Assembly (NCBI GenBank): GCA_019245115.1
Contig: JAFARZ010000153.1
Span: forward strand, 1 to 64,000
Length of the DNA stretch: 64,000 bases
DNA from: Streptosporangiaceae bacterium
GTDB taxonomy: Bacteria; Actinomycetota; Actinomycetes; Streptosporangiales; Streptosporangiaceae
Reading direction: 5' to 3'
Position numbers and translations under genes: made by a program. The notes under the pieces are model-generated. The model worked only from the letters and a program-made list of their open reading frames with translations, did no database searches and was not told the origin of the DNA. Shown piece after piece: positions 7,989 through 17,118 of the stretch; position 1 is the first letter of the stretch; each line of letters starts with the position of its first letter.

Positions 7989-8930
7989 ATGGACGCACTG
8001 ATCATCGGCGCCGGAGTCAGCGGCCTGACCACCGGTATCTGCCTGGCCGAGGCCGGCCTGGCGGTGACGATACGCACCGCCGTCCCGCCGGAGAACACCA
8101 CGTCGGTCGCGGCCGGAGCGCTGTGGGGTCCGGTCCGGGTCGGCCCCGAGGATCGCGCCGTGACCTGGGCGCAGACCAGCCTGGAGGTGCTGACCAAGCT
8201 CGCCGCCGAACCCGGCACGGGCGTTCGCATGGCCAGCGGCATGGAGGTCACCAGGACCGAACCCGACCTCCCGTACTGGTCGCACCTGCTGCCCAGCATG
8301 CGCCTGTGCGAGCCGGGCGAGCTGCCACCGGGCTTCGCCGGCGGCTGGCACTACACGGCTCCGCTGGCCACCATGCCCGTCTACCTCGGCTACCTGCGGA
8401 ACCGGTTCACCCAGTCCGGTGGCGCTCTCGAAGTCTCCCCGGTCGGCTCCCTGAACGAGCTGGCTGGCACAGCCACGGTCACGGTGAACTGCGCCGGCAT
8501 CGGCGCTCGCGACCTGGTGCCTGACCCGGCCGTGTATCCGGTCCGCGGCCAGGTGGTGATCGCGGAAAACCCCGGCATCGAGGAGTTCTTCATCTCCCGC
8601 GACGAGCCCGAGCCCAGCACCATCTACATGTTCCCGCACGGCACGGAAATCCTGCTGGGAGGCACGGTCGAGGAAAATGACTGGGATCTAAAATCAAGAC
8701 CCCATACCAGCGAACGAATTGTGGCTAACGCTCTGAGCATCGAGCCTCGCCTGCGTGGCGCGCGGATCCTGGAGCATCGGGTCGGCCTGCGCCCGTGTCG
8801 CCCCGAGGTGCGCCTGGAATCCGAGCCGCTCGGCGACAGCGTCCTGTGGCACAACTACGGCCATGGCGGCGCCGGCATCTCCCTGTCCTGGGGCTGCGCC
8901 GCCGAGATCGCCAGCCGGATCACCGCCTGA
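7989..8930 (+). CDS. FAD-dependent oxidoreductase, D-amino-acid oxidase family
   Basis: A 313-aa protein with the N-terminal Rossmann motif ALIIGAGVSGLTTGICLAEAG, SVAAGALWGP, VNCAGIGARDL, YPVRGQVVIAENP and the C-terminal flavin-contacting HNYGHGGAGISLSWGCA, the standard DAAO order and length. It should oxidatively deaminate D-amino acids to 2-oxo acids with H2O2 release. ATG 7989 is preceded at 6 nt by TACGCT, so the mRNA may be leaderless. Six bases after the stop begins the large palindrome at 8937-8973. Confidence 0.9.
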   Translation: MDALIIGAGVSGLTTGICLAEAGLAVTIRTAVPPENTTSVAAGALWGPVRVGPEDRAVTWAQTSLEVLTKLAAEPGTGVRMASGMEVTRTEPDLPYWSHLLPSMRLCEPGELPPGFAGGWHYTAPLATMPVYLGYLRNRFTQSGGALEVSPVGSLNELAGTATVTVNCAGIGARDLVPDPAVYPVRGQVVIAENPGIEEFFISRDEPEPSTIYMFPHGTEILLGGTVEENDWDLKSRPHTSERIVANALSIEPRLRGARILEHRVGLRPCRPEVRLESEPLGDSVLWHNYGHGGAGISLSWGCAAEIASRITA

Positions 8931-8936
8931 AGCTAC

Positions 8937-8973
8937 TACCCGAGAGAATACTCTTGGAGTATTCTCTCGGGTA
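8937..8973. promoter_or_regulatory. PadR operator/promoter: 17-bp perfect inverted repeat
   Basis: TACCCGAGAGAATACTC (8937-8953) and its exact complement (8957-8973) are separated by TTG. The right arm contains TATTCT, 7 nt before the PadR ATG, and ends on the A of that ATG. This places -10, start point and start codon inside the palindrome, a classic autorepression layout. It also lies 6 nt after the DAAO stop, where it could form a hairpin terminator, but there is no T-run. Confidence 0.7.
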
Positions 8974-9497
8974 TGAGTGTTCCGCTGACGTTGCTTGGCC
9001 TGCTTGAGCGGGGGCCAAGTCATGGATATGACCTGAAACGGGACTACGACGCGTACTTCGGCCGGGGCAAGCCGCTGCGCTACAGCCAGGTGTACGCGAC
9101 CCTCTCCCGGCTGGCCAGGGACGGGAAGGCGGTCGCCGGACCGGTCGAGCAGGAGGCCGGGCCCGAACGACGGCGGTACGTCATCACCGAGATGGGCGCC
9201 GCCGATGTGGACCGGTGGCTGGCCGAGCCGGCTCCGCCGGAGCCGGACCTGCAGAGCGAACTGTTCGCCAAGGTGGTGCTCGCCCTGATGCTCGAGCGGC
9301 CGGCCGGCAATTACCTGGACATCCAGCGGGCGGCGCACCTGCAGCGGATGCGCGAGCTCACCGAACTGAAACGAGGCGGGGAGCCGCTCGACGTGCTGCT
9401 CGCCGACCATTCCATTTACCGTCTGGAGGCTGACCTTCGATGGATCGACCGCACCGCGGCCCGGCTGGACCTGCTCTCGCGCGCGGTGCGCCGATGA
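8973..9497 (+). CDS. PadR family transcriptional regulator
   Basis: A 174-aa protein with the PadR winged HTH (LTLLGLLERGPSHGYDLKRDY ... YSQVYATLSRLARDGKV-like, residues 4-75, then the wing at RRYVITEMG) and a C-terminal helical dimerisation domain (about 95-170). The ATG appears leaderless and is embedded in the operator. The stop overlaps the ABC ATPase start (ATGA), and the permease follows with GTGA, making a three-gene operon in which PadR probably represses a drug or lipid efflux system and is relieved by its substrate. Confidence 0.93.
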   Translation: MSVPLTLLGLLERGPSHGYDLKRDYDAYFGRGKPLRYSQVYATLSRLARDGKAVAGPVEQEAGPERRRYVITEMGAADVDRWLAEPAPPEPDLQSELFAKVVLALMLERPAGNYLDIQRAAHLQRMRELTELKRGGEPLDVLLADHSIYRLEADLRWIDRTAARLDLLSRAVRR

Positions 9498-10195
9498 CCG
9501 CGAACCAGCCCGGGACCGTGAATATCCTCGAGGCGCGGGGCCTGGCGAAGTCATTCGGCGAAACACCGGCGCTGCGCGGCGCCTCGCTGGCAGTCCGGCA
9601 GGGCGAGATAGTCGCGGTCATGGGGCCGAGCGGATCGGGTAAGTCGACCCTGCTGCACTGCCTGGCCGGCATCCTGGTACCCGAGGAGGGGGAGGTCTGG
9701 TTCGGCGGGCAGCGGCTGGACACCTTCGGTGACGACAAGCGCAGCGCGCTGCGCCGGGACCGTTTCGGGTTCGTGTTCCAGTCCGGTCAGCTGGTCCCGG
9801 AGCTGACCGCCGAAGAGAACGTGGCCATGCCGCTGCTGCTGTCCGGCACCCGGCGCGGCCCGGCGATCACCGCGGCCAGGAAGTGGTTCAGCGTGCTCGG
9901 CCTGGACGGGCTTCAGCACCGCAGGTCCGGGGAGCTTTCCGGCGGTCAGGCACAGCGCATCGCGCTGGCCCGCGGCCTGGTCGCCGAGCCAGCCGTGCTG
10001 TTCGCCGACGAGCCGACCGGGTCGCTCGACTCGGTGTCCGGCGAGCTGGTGATGGACCTGCTTACCGGCGCCGTCCGCGACCGCGGCACCACCGTCGTGC
10101 TGGTCACCCACGACGCCCAGGTCGCCGCCTACGCCGACCGCGAGGTCATCGTCCGGGACGGCCGGGTCAGCACGCTCACCGGGACCATGCCGTGA
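9494..10195 (+). CDS. ABC transporter ATP-binding protein (MacB/LolD type)
   Basis: A 233-aa ATPase with Walker A GPSGSGKST (about residue 45), Q-loop FVFQSGQLVPELT, signature LSGGQAQRIALARGL, Walker B AVLFADEPTGSLD and switch His in VLVTHD. The DEPTGSLD form and FtsX-like partner assign it to the MacB/LolD/FtsE family, which couples ATP hydrolysis to mechanical export or signalling rather than channel transport. The start overlaps the PadR stop by ATGA. Confidence 0.93.
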   Translation: MTANQPGTVNILEARGLAKSFGETPALRGASLAVRQGEIVAVMGPSGSGKSTLLHCLAGILVPEEGEVWFGGQRLDTFGDDKRSALRRDRFGFVFQSGQLVPELTAEENVAMPLLLSGTRRGPAITAARKWFSVLGLDGLQHRRSGELSGGQAQRIALARGLVAEPAVLFADEPTGSLDSVSGELVMDLLTGAVRDRGTTVVLVTHDAQVAAYADREVIVRDGRVSTLTGTMP

Positions 10196-12552
10196 TCCCC
10201 CTCGGACTGCGCCTGATGATCAGCGGCGGCCGCGAGGCCATCACCCGGCTGATCGTCCTGACCGCCGCGGTCGGCCTCGGCGTGGGCCTGCTGCTGACCG
10301 CCGTGGCCGCGACCAACGCGGTCACCACCTGGAACAACCGCCACGGATGGTTCTGGACTGGCACCTCCGCCCTGCCACCGGCCCCGGCCCTGCCCTCTGC
10401 CCGGACGGCGGGCGTCGCCCCGCTGTGGTGGCACCCCAGCGGCGACAGCTTCGGCCGCCTGGCGATCGACCGCTTCGACGTGGCCGCCACCGGCGCCTCG
10501 TCACCGGTGCCGCCGGGCCTCGCGCACGACCCGGCGCCGGGCCAGTACTACGCCTCGCCCGCGCTCGTCGCGCTGCTGCGCGGTAACCCGGCGGGCGAGC
10601 TCGCCGACCGCTATCCCGGCCGCCTGGCGGGCACGATCGGCGACGCCGGGCTGCCGTCACCGAACTCGCTGGTCATCGTCATCGGGCGCACCCCGGCGCA
10701 GCTTGCGCACACACCGGGCAGCGTGCAGGTCACGTCGATCGCGCAGAAGGTTCCCGCCCGCGACGGCGGCGTGGACCAGGGGAACGTCACGGGCCTGAAC
10801 TTCACCCCGCCCGACGGGGGAGGCGGGAAAAGTGCCATCGACCTGATCCTGTCCGTCGTGGCGCTGGCCATCCTGGCCCCGGTGCTGATCTTCATCGCCA
10901 CCGCGACCCGGCTGTCCGCGGCCCGTCGTGAGCAGCGGTTCGCGGCGATGCGCCTGGTCGGCGCGACCCGTAGGCAGGTCTCGCAGCTCGCCGCCATGGA
11001 GTCGATTGTGGCCGGGATCGTGGGGATGGTCGCCGGGTTCGGGATCTTCCTCCTGCTGCGCGTCCCGGTCGCGGGCATCCCGTTCATCGGCCAGCCGTTC
11101 TTCCCCCAGGAAATAGCGCTCAGCGTACCGGACATCGTCGCGGTCGCGATCGGCGTGCCGGCGACCGCGGCCGCTGCCGCGCTGCTGGCGCTGCGCCGGG
11201 TGCGCATCTCCCCGCTCGGCGTCACCCGCCGGGTGACGCCGAAGCCGCCGCGTGCCTGGCGGGCGCTGCCGCTGCTGGCCGGGCTCGCCGACCTCGGCTT
11301 CTTGATCGTGCACGGCCGCCCGGCCAACGCGACCTCGGACATCCCGGTGCTCCTGCTGGGCTTCCTGCTCATCATCGTCGGCTTGATCATCGCGGGTCCG
11401 TGGCTCACCATGGCCGTGGCGAGGGTGATGGCCCGGCGGACAAGCCGCCCCGGCGCGCTGATCGCCGCCCGCCGCATCGCCGACGACCCGAAGGCCGCCT
11501 TCCGTTCCGTCAGCGGCCTGGTGCTCGCCTTGCTCGTCACCACCGTGGCCGTGGTGGCCATCACCACGCAGGACGCCAAGGACCTCACGAGGTGGGGCAG
11601 CGCCGCCGAGACGAACGTGGTGACGGACCAGCTGGCGGATGCGTCACATGATGTCGGGCCAGTCGGGTCCGGGAACGGCCCGGGACCCGCCGCGCCCGCC
11701 GCGCCGCTCACCGCTCGGCTGCGCGGCGTCCACGGCGTCCAAGGAGTGCTCGTGGTTCGCGCGGTCCAGGGGCTGAACATCCCCGCGGGATATCACGGCA
11801 TCGGCGTCAACCAGGGCGGCCTCCCCAGCCCGACCCCGGCTGGCGTGGTCTCCTGCGCGCAGCTCGCGACCGTTCCCGCGCTTGGCCGCTGCCCGGCCGG
11901 AGCGGCAACGGCGGCGTTCCCAGAAGACGGATTCAACGGCCCCATGTTCGGCATGGACGCAACCGCCATAACCTGGCCGGCCGCGAACGTCCCGACCGCA
12001 CGGCTGGACAGCCTCGGGGTGGACGCCATCAACGTGGCGACGGACGGCTCGGTGGCGGCGGTCGAGACGACGAATACGGTGCTGGAGACCGCGCCCGCGT
12101 ACGCCAGCGGCTCGCCGTCCAGCATCGCCGAGATGATCGGGCAGGATGATTCCGCCAACAACGCCTACCAGCAGCTCGCGAACGTGGTGATCCTGGTGAG
12201 CCTGCCGATCGCCGGCTGCACGCTGGCCGCGGCCATCGCGGCCGGGCTCGCCGACCGCAAGCGGCCGTTCAGCCTGCTGCGGCTCACCGGCGCCCGGCTC
12301 GCCATGCTGCGCCGCGTCGTCGCGCTGGAAACCGCCGTCCCGCTGCTGGCCGGCGCCGTCCTCGCGATCGGCACCGGGTTCGGCGCCACCGCGATGTACG
12401 CCGACCTGGTGATGCAGCACCCCCTGGTGGCGCCCGGTGCCGCCTACTATCTCATCACCGCGGGCGGGGTCCTGGCGGCCCTCGGCATCATCGCGGCCAC
12501 GTTCCCGCTGCTGGAACGCATCACCGGACCCGAGGTCGCGAGAAACGAATGA
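10192..12552 (+). CDS. FtsX-like ABC transporter permease
   Basis: A 786-aa membrane protein starting at GTG 10192, overlapping the ATPase stop (GTGA). It has an N-terminal TM helix (ITRLIVLTAAVGLGVGLLLTAVAA), a long extracytoplasmic segment, then a three-helix FtsX core with ARREQRFAAMRLVGATRRQVSQLAAMES as the ATPase-contacting loop. A second extracellular segment (about 470-640) and a second FtsX core near the C-terminus (ADRKRPFSLLRLTGARLAMLRRVVALE) follow. This duplicated architecture is typical of actinobacterial FtsX permeases that pair with one LolD-like ATPase. Substrate unknown. Confidence 0.9.
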   Translation: MIPLGLRLMISGGREAITRLIVLTAAVGLGVGLLLTAVAATNAVTTWNNRHGWFWTGTSALPPAPALPSARTAGVAPLWWHPSGDSFGRLAIDRFDVAATGASSPVPPGLAHDPAPGQYYASPALVALLRGNPAGELADRYPGRLAGTIGDAGLPSPNSLVIVIGRTPAQLAHTPGSVQVTSIAQKVPARDGGVDQGNVTGLNFTPPDGGGGKSAIDLILSVVALAILAPVLIFIATATRLSAARREQRFAAMRLVGATRRQVSQLAAMESIVAGIVGMVAGFGIFLLLRVPVAGIPFIGQPFFPQEIALSVPDIVAVAIGVPATAAAAALLALRRVRISPLGVTRRVTPKPPRAWRALPLLAGLADLGFLIVHGRPANATSDIPVLLLGFLLIIVGLIIAGPWLTMAVARVMARRTSRPGALIAARRIADDPKAAFRSVSGLVLALLVTTVAVVAITTQDAKDLTRWGSAAETNVVTDQLADASHDVGPVGSGNGPGPAAPAAPLTARLRGVHGVQGVLVVRAVQGLNIPAGYHGIGVNQGGLPSPTPAGVVSCAQLATVPALGRCPAGAATAAFPEDGFNGPMFGMDATAITWPAANVPTARLDSLGVDAINVATDGSVAAVETTNTVLETAPAYASGSPSSIAEMIGQDDSANNAYQQLANVVILVSLPIAGCTLAAAIAAGLADRKRPFSLLRLTGARLAMLRRVVALETAVPLLAGAVLAIGTGFGATAMYADLVMQHPLVAPGAAYYLITAGGVLAALGIIAATFPLLERITGPEVARNE

Positions 12553-12561
12553 ACCAGCCGT

Positions 12562-12948
12562 TCAGGTGCGCAAGGTCGCGAGCCGGATCAGCGACTGACG
12601 GATGAGCTCCTGCTGGGCGTCCAGCCGGCGCGCCTCGCAGTCCGGGATCTCGACGTGCACGCTGATCTCGGTTCCGGTCCCGTGCGGCCGCAGCCGCCAG
12701 GCGAAACAGAGGTCGGAGACCAGGCAGGAGATCTCCACCGAGCCGGCGTCCTGGCTCACCGTCAGCGCCTGCGGCATCGGGAAGTCCGGGTAGCCCTCCG
12801 GGTACATGGTGTACCCGGAGGCGGACTCCCTGGGCTCCACTGAGCCGACGCCGGCCCACCAGTCCGGGAACCGCGCCGGGTCATACAGCAGCTTCCAGAC
12901 TTCTTCCGGTGCCGTGTCACTGAGGATGCTCTGGTCGAACGAAGGCAC
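12562..12948 (-). CDS. SRPBCC family protein
   Basis: A 128-aa START/Bet v1-like protein: PEEVWKLLYDPARFPDWWAGV is the usual first helix-strand unit, with an antiparallel sheet and a long C-terminal helix (DAQQELIRQSLIRLATL). Such proteins bind hydrophobic ligands or act as cyclases; the function is unknown. Its start lies inside the last 32 bp of the giant BTAD regulator gene, implying translational coupling with that regulator. It converges on the FtsX permease gene with 9 bp between. Confidence 0.83.
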   Translation of the reverse strand: MPSFDQSILSDTAPEEVWKLLYDPARFPDWWAGVGSVEPRESASGYTMYPEGYPDFPMPQALTVSQDAGSVEISCLVSDLCFAWRLRPHGTGTEISVHVEIPDCEARRLDAQQELIRQSLIRLATLRT

Positions 12949-15900
12949 TGTTGTCTCCCTCCGAGGGAGTGTTATCCCCCAGTCTGGCTAGTTCGGCGGT
13001 TACGGTGGCGAGTTCGGCGGCCGGCTCGATCAGTGAGCTGACCGGCGGCCGGCCGAGGTCGATGAGCGATGCCACGTAGCCGGCACCGGCCTGCCGGCTG
13101 TCCAGGGTCGCCACGATCCGCTGCCAGGCGGCCCGTGAGTCCGCCAGCCGCCGCTGAGCCAGCGGCAGGTCGTCGCGGGCGGCGGCGATCAGGCCTTGTA
13201 CCCGGCTCATCCGCGCGACCAGCGTGGCCGGGAAGTCGGCCGGGCCGACCGGCTCCAGCACCACGTTACGCAGCTCGGCTTCGGCCGGTCCCGGCTGGCC
13301 GGACAGCGCGAGAGCCTCGGCCAGACGCAGCCGGGTCGTGGCCCGGCTGACCGGAGCGCCGAGCTCAAGGCCCGCGGCAAGTCCGGCCGCCGCGGCAGCG
13401 GGCCGCGAGCAGGACAGGGCGAGCAGCCCGCGTTCGGTGTGTACCAGGCCGTCCAGTTCGGGCAGCCCGATCCGGGCGGCATATCCGGCCGCCGCGTCGC
13501 AGGCCTGCCCCGCCTGGGCCGGCTGATCCAGCCGGCGCAGGATCGCTGATCGCGCCACCTGCGCGTAGACGCATAGCCGGAGCAGTCCGTTGGGCGTCAC
13601 CAGGGAAAGGGCCCGGTCCGCGAAGTCCAGCGCCCGGCCGAACTCTCCGGCGCAAGCCGCCGCGCTGGCCGCGTTACTCAGGCAGCTGTAGGCCATGTCC
13701 GGGCGGCCGGCCCGGCCCGCCGCGGCACTGGCCGCGATCTGCGGGCCGAAGCTCTCGGTGAACCGGCCCGCCCTGATCAGCGCGTGCCCACGCGCCACCC
13801 CGATGTCGTGCGCGAGCAGGTCTCCCGGCGAGGCGCCCGCTAGGACGCGCTCCGCCTCCGCCAGCAGTCCGTCCACCGCCTCCGGATCTCCGGCGACGGC
13901 TTCGGCCCAGGCCAGTCCGGCCAGCGCCTCGGCCCGCGCGGGCAGGTCGCCGTCGGGGTCCCGGTCGAGGACGTCCAGCGCGCTGCGGTAGGAACGGTGC
14001 GATTCGCGCGGATGGCAGATTCCGCCGCGCAGCCATCGTCCGCGGCGCAGCCACGCGCTGACCAGGGCGCCGGAGTCCCGCGGTGCGATGCACTCGAGGG
14101 CATGATCGAAGGCGCGATCAGAGCCGGCCAGCAGACCGCGGAACGCCTCCACTTCGGCAAGCTCGACGGCCAGGTCGGCGTCGTCCGGCGTGATCGCCAG
14201 CGCTTCGGCGAGGAAGCCGGCCGCGTCGGCCATGGCCGCGACGGCACGCGCGTCCCGGGCCGCCAGGGCAAGCTGGCTCACGGCCTGCTCGTCCTGGCCG
14301 GCCAGCCGCAGGTGCCGGGCGATTTCCACCGCGCGGGGGCCACGCCGCCCCCTTGTTCCGTGCTTGCGTAGCACCCGGGCGATCTCGCCGTGCAGCCGGG
14401 CCCGGACCGGATCCGGAATGGCGTCGTACACCGCCTCTCGCAGCAGGTCGTGCCGGAACCCCGTCCGGCCCTCGCGGGTCCGCAGCAGCCCGGAGCCGAG
14501 TGCCTCCGCGGCGTCACGGGCCGGGTTGGGCAGCGGAAGCGCGGCCGTCTCGGCCCGGTCCAGGTCACGCCCGGCCGCGGCGAGGAACTCCGCGAAAAGA
14601 CGGGCCGGGGTGGACAACCTGCTGATGGCGCGGCGCACGGTGTCGCCCAGATCCAGCTCACGCAGATCCAGGCCGCTCAGATCCAGCTCGGCAAGCTCAC
14701 CGCTCCCGGCGGCACGTGCGGCCTCGACCGCGAGCAGCGGATTGCCGCCGGCCAGCTGAACAATGCGGTCGACGACCTCGTCCGGCAGCCCTCCGGCCGT
14801 CGTGGCGACGAGTTGCCGGCCGGCCTCGCCCGTCAGCGGTCCGAGGCGCATCTCGCCGCCGAGTGCGCCGCGCGCGCGGAGCGCCCCGAGGACCGCGTCG
14901 AGATGCTGACGGCTCGGCAGGTCACGCCTGGTCAGCACCAGCAGCACGGGTAGCCGCCCGATCCGGCGCCCCGCGTAGGCGACGAGGTCCAGGCTCGCGG
15001 TGTCCGCGTTGTGCAGATCCTCCAAGGCGATGAGCAACGGCGCGCGTGCCGCGGCCCAGCCGAGGAACTGCACGGTGGCCTCACACAGCCGGACCCGCTC
15101 CAGCATCGGATCGCCACCGGGTCGCGGCCTGGCCCGGTCCGCCAGAGCCGGAACGATCTGTACCAGGTCAGCCGCCCAGCCCGGCATGGGCTCAGGCGGG
15201 CCGGTCACGGTGAGAAGATCGCCAAGCGCCTCGGTCCAGATCGCGAACGGCGCACTCTGGCCGACGGCGGTGCCGGCCACAACCGCGGTGCCAGCGGCCC
15301 GGTCGGCCAGTTCCCGGACCAGGCGGCTCTTGCCGATCCCGCCTTCCCCCTCGATGACCACAGTGGTACCCGCGTCCGAAAGCGCCCCGCGCCATGATCG
15401 CGTCAGCTCGGTGAGCTCCCGGTCCCGGCCGATCATGCCGGTGCTTCCCATCGGTGGAACCGGCTCGATGAGTGCCTCGGTCGCCTCGGACACCGGCACG
15501 CCCAGCTCGCTGCCGAGCCGCTGCCGCAGCCGGCCGAGCGCCTCCGCCGCGCCCGCCTCCTCGCCGGCGTCGGCGAGAGCCTGGATCAGCGCCGCACCAG
15601 CCGCCTCGTCCAGGGGGCACAGCGCGACCCGGCGCCGCGCCCAGCCGAGCGCGGCGGCCGGGTCCCCGGCGGCCCTGGCCCGCTCGGTCAGTTCGGCCAG
15701 CGCGCCGGCGATGTCGCGGTCCAGCGCTTCGCGCGCGTCGATCACCCAGTCGTCGTCAAGCTCCTGGAGCAGCTCTCCGTCGGCCAGCGCGACCGCCGCC
15801 GCGGGCTCGCCGGTCCCGGCCAGCCGCCGGAACTCCCACAGATCGACGCGAAGATCGCCGCCGAGCGACACGGTGTCCCGGGTGGTTATCAGGCATTGCC

Positions 15901-16135
15901 CGAGGGCGGGACGGAGCGCCCAGATCGCGCTGCGCAGGCTGGCTCGCGCGCTGGTCTCCAGCACGTCCGGCCAGAACAGCCCGGCCAGCCGGGACCGGGG
16001 CTGCCGCCCGGGGTGCACGATCAGCCAGCCGAGCAGCGCGCGGGCTCGCCGGCTGGCCGGCAGCGCAGCGCTCGAAGTAAGCCCAGCGGCCGCTCCGGCC
16101 AGCCGGAGCTCTCCGAATACCCGGATGTCAAGCAT
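12917..16135 (-). CDS. SARP-type BTAD regulator with AAA ATPase and TPR-like domains
   Basis: About 1072 aa. The start at 16135 has GGAGG 11 nt upstream and begins MLDIRVFGELRL, the usual start of the OmpR-like DNA-binding domain (to ~100). A bacterial transcriptional activation domain (~100-250), an AAA_16 ATPase (Walker A EGEGGIGKSR ~262; LLIALEDLHNADTAS Walker B-like) and helical TPR-like repeats to the C-terminus follow. This is the AfsR/large-SARP layout. Paired TTGACGAT repeats 11 bp apart lie in the divergent promoter region (16162-16180). It is translationally coupled to a SRPBCC gene and divergent from the SnoaL-cupin gene, which are its likely targets. Confidence 0.88.
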   Translation of the reverse strand: MLDIRVFGELRLAGAAAGLTSSAALPASRRARALLGWLIVHPGRQPRSRLAGLFWPDVLETSARASLRSAIWALRPALGQCLITTRDTVSLGGDLRVDLWEFRRLAGTGEPAAAVALADGELLQELDDDWVIDAREALDRDIAGALAELTERARAAGDPAAALGWARRRVALCPLDEAAGAALIQALADAGEEAGAAEALGRLRQRLGSELGVPVSEATEALIEPVPPMGSTGMIGRDRELTELTRSWRGALSDAGTTVVIEGEGGIGKSRLVRELADRAAGTAVVAGTAVGQSAPFAIWTEALGDLLTVTGPPEPMPGWAADLVQIVPALADRARPRPGGDPMLERVRLCEATVQFLGWAAARAPLLIALEDLHNADTASLDLVAYAGRRIGRLPVLLVLTRRDLPSRQHLDAVLGALRARGALGGEMRLGPLTGEAGRQLVATTAGGLPDEVVDRIVQLAGGNPLLAVEAARAAGSGELAELDLSGLDLRELDLGDTVRRAISRLSTPARLFAEFLAAAGRDLDRAETAALPLPNPARDAAEALGSGLLRTREGRTGFRHDLLREAVYDAIPDPVRARLHGEIARVLRKHGTRGRRGPRAVEIARHLRLAGQDEQAVSQLALAARDARAVAAMADAAGFLAEALAITPDDADLAVELAEVEAFRGLLAGSDRAFDHALECIAPRDSGALVSAWLRRGRWLRGGICHPRESHRSYRSALDVLDRDPDGDLPARAEALAGLAWAEAVAGDPEAVDGLLAEAERVLAGASPGDLLAHDIGVARGHALIRAGRFTESFGPQIAASAAAGRAGRPDMAYSCLSNAASAAACAGEFGRALDFADRALSLVTPNGLLRLCVYAQVARSAILRRLDQPAQAGQACDAAAGYAARIGLPELDGLVHTERGLLALSCSRPAAAAAGLAAGLELGAPVSRATTRLRLAEALALSGQPGPAEAELRNVVLEPVGPADFPATLVARMSRVQGLIAAARDDLPLAQRRLADSRAAWQRIVATLDSRQAGAGYVASLIDLGRPPVSSLIEPAAELATVTAELARLGDNTPSEGDNSAFVRPEHPQ

Positions 16136-16161
16136 GGCCGCCCACCCCTCCGACCAGCACT

Positions 16162-16180
16162 TTGACGATGTATTGACGAT
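16162..16180. promoter_or_regulatory. SARP-like 11-bp-spaced direct repeats
   Basis: TTGACGAT occurs at 16162-16169 and again at 16173-16180, exactly 11 bp apart. SARP regulators are known to bind heptameric direct repeats at 11-bp spacing overlapping -35 regions. The pair lies in the 98-bp gap between the divergent BTAD regulator and SnoaL-cupin genes. Confidence 0.55.
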
Positions 16181-16233
16181 ACGGAGAAATTGTCGTCCCC
16201 GGAAGCACCACCACTCAACAGGGAGAGATTCAG

Positions 16234-16962
16234 ATGGGTTCATTCGACGGTGTTAAATTCGACAGTGAGGCGCTCCGCCGGGGCATCGAGGAGCGCGACG
16301 CGGCCACCCTGCTCGGCCTGTACGCCGAGGACGCGGAGCTGCGGATCTCCGACCACATCGACCAGCCGAGCAAGCCAAGGATCATCCGCGGCCGCCAGGC
16401 GATCGGCGAGTACTTCGCGGACCTTTGCGGGCGGGACATGACGCACCAGGTCGAGCGGCTCGTGGTCAGCGACACCGGCGCGGCCTTCGTTCAGGCCTGC
16501 CGCTATCCCAGCGGGACACGGGTTATCTGCCAGGCGGTGCTGGACCTGCGCGATGGCCTGATCACCCGCCAGTCCTGCCTGCAAGCGTGGGACGAAGTCG
16601 CCGCCCCTCCGTCCGCCGAGCATCGCGACTTCGCCGACCCGGACGACGTCAGGGAGTTCCCCAGCGGGAAGCTCGAGCTGCTGCACGTCGGCGGCAGCGA
16701 CATCGGCCGGCTCGTGTTGCGGCCGGGCTGGCGCTGGTCCGAACACGTCAAGCCGATCGCCGGCACGACGCTGTGCGAGGCGCCGCATTTCCAGTACCAC
16801 GTCGCGGGAACCCTGCGCATCGAGATGGCCGACGGAACCACGTTCGACGCGGTACCCGGCCAGGTGACGGCCCTGCCGTCGGGGCACGATGCCTGGGTGG
16901 TCGGCGACGAACCCGTCGTCGCCGTCGACTGGTGGGGCGCCAGCAACTACGCCCAGTCCTGA
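16234..16962 (+). CDS. SnoaL/NTF2-like domain fused to cupin domain
   Basis: A 242-aa protein. Residues ~8-120 form an NTF2/SnoaL-like domain (LRRGIEERDAATLLGLYAEDAEL ... GRQAIGEYFADL). Residues ~145-240 form a cupin barrel (LVLRPGWRWSEHVKPIAG, VAGTLRIEMADGTTFDAVPGQVTALPSGHDAWVVGDEP). No dense metal-ligand His motif is obvious in the cupin part. GGGAGA lies upstream of the ATG. It is divergent from the BTAD regulator. Role unknown; small-molecule binding or isomerisation is typical of both folds. Confidence 0.82.
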   Translation: MGSFDGVKFDSEALRRGIEERDAATLLGLYAEDAELRISDHIDQPSKPRIIRGRQAIGEYFADLCGRDMTHQVERLVVSDTGAAFVQACRYPSGTRVICQAVLDLRDGLITRQSCLQAWDEVAAPPSAEHRDFADPDDVREFPSGKLELLHVGGSDIGRLVLRPGWRWSEHVKPIAGTTLCEAPHFQYHVAGTLRIEMADGTTFDAVPGQVTALPSGHDAWVVGDEPVVAVDWWGASNYAQS

Positions 16963-16985
16963 CTCGCCCAGTCCTGACACCGTAC

Positions 16986-17118
16986 GGCCCGCACCCGGAT
17001 CACGTACCGGACCGAGATCACCGGCCCGGCCGCCGGCCAGATCGGTCCTGAACTCGGCCCGGCCATCACCGCCGACTTCCCCGAGGTCCTCGCCGCCCTT
17101 ATCGCCACGGAGGGTTAG
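16986..17118 (+). pseudogene. 3' remnant of an SRPBCC-family gene
   Basis: In one frame this stretch reads ARTRITYRTEITGPAAGQIG then PELGPAITADFPEVLAALIA, followed by TEG and a stop at 17116-17118. This matches the C-terminal strand and helix of polyketide-cyclase/SRPBCC proteins, but the rest of the gene is absent and no start fits. The stop codon shares its last base with the GTG of the MarR-like fragment, preserving an ancestral SRPBCC-MarR operon. Confidence 0.6.

Noticed and set aside
12917-16135. Pathway regulator of an antibiotic gene cluster
   Set aside because: Although SARP-like, no polyketide, peptide or other biosynthetic core genes are in the window.
15000-16256. 418-codon Ser/Arg/Ala-rich plus-strand frame
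   Set aside because: Lies antisense to the BTAD and ATPase domains of the regulator and has no recognisable domain.
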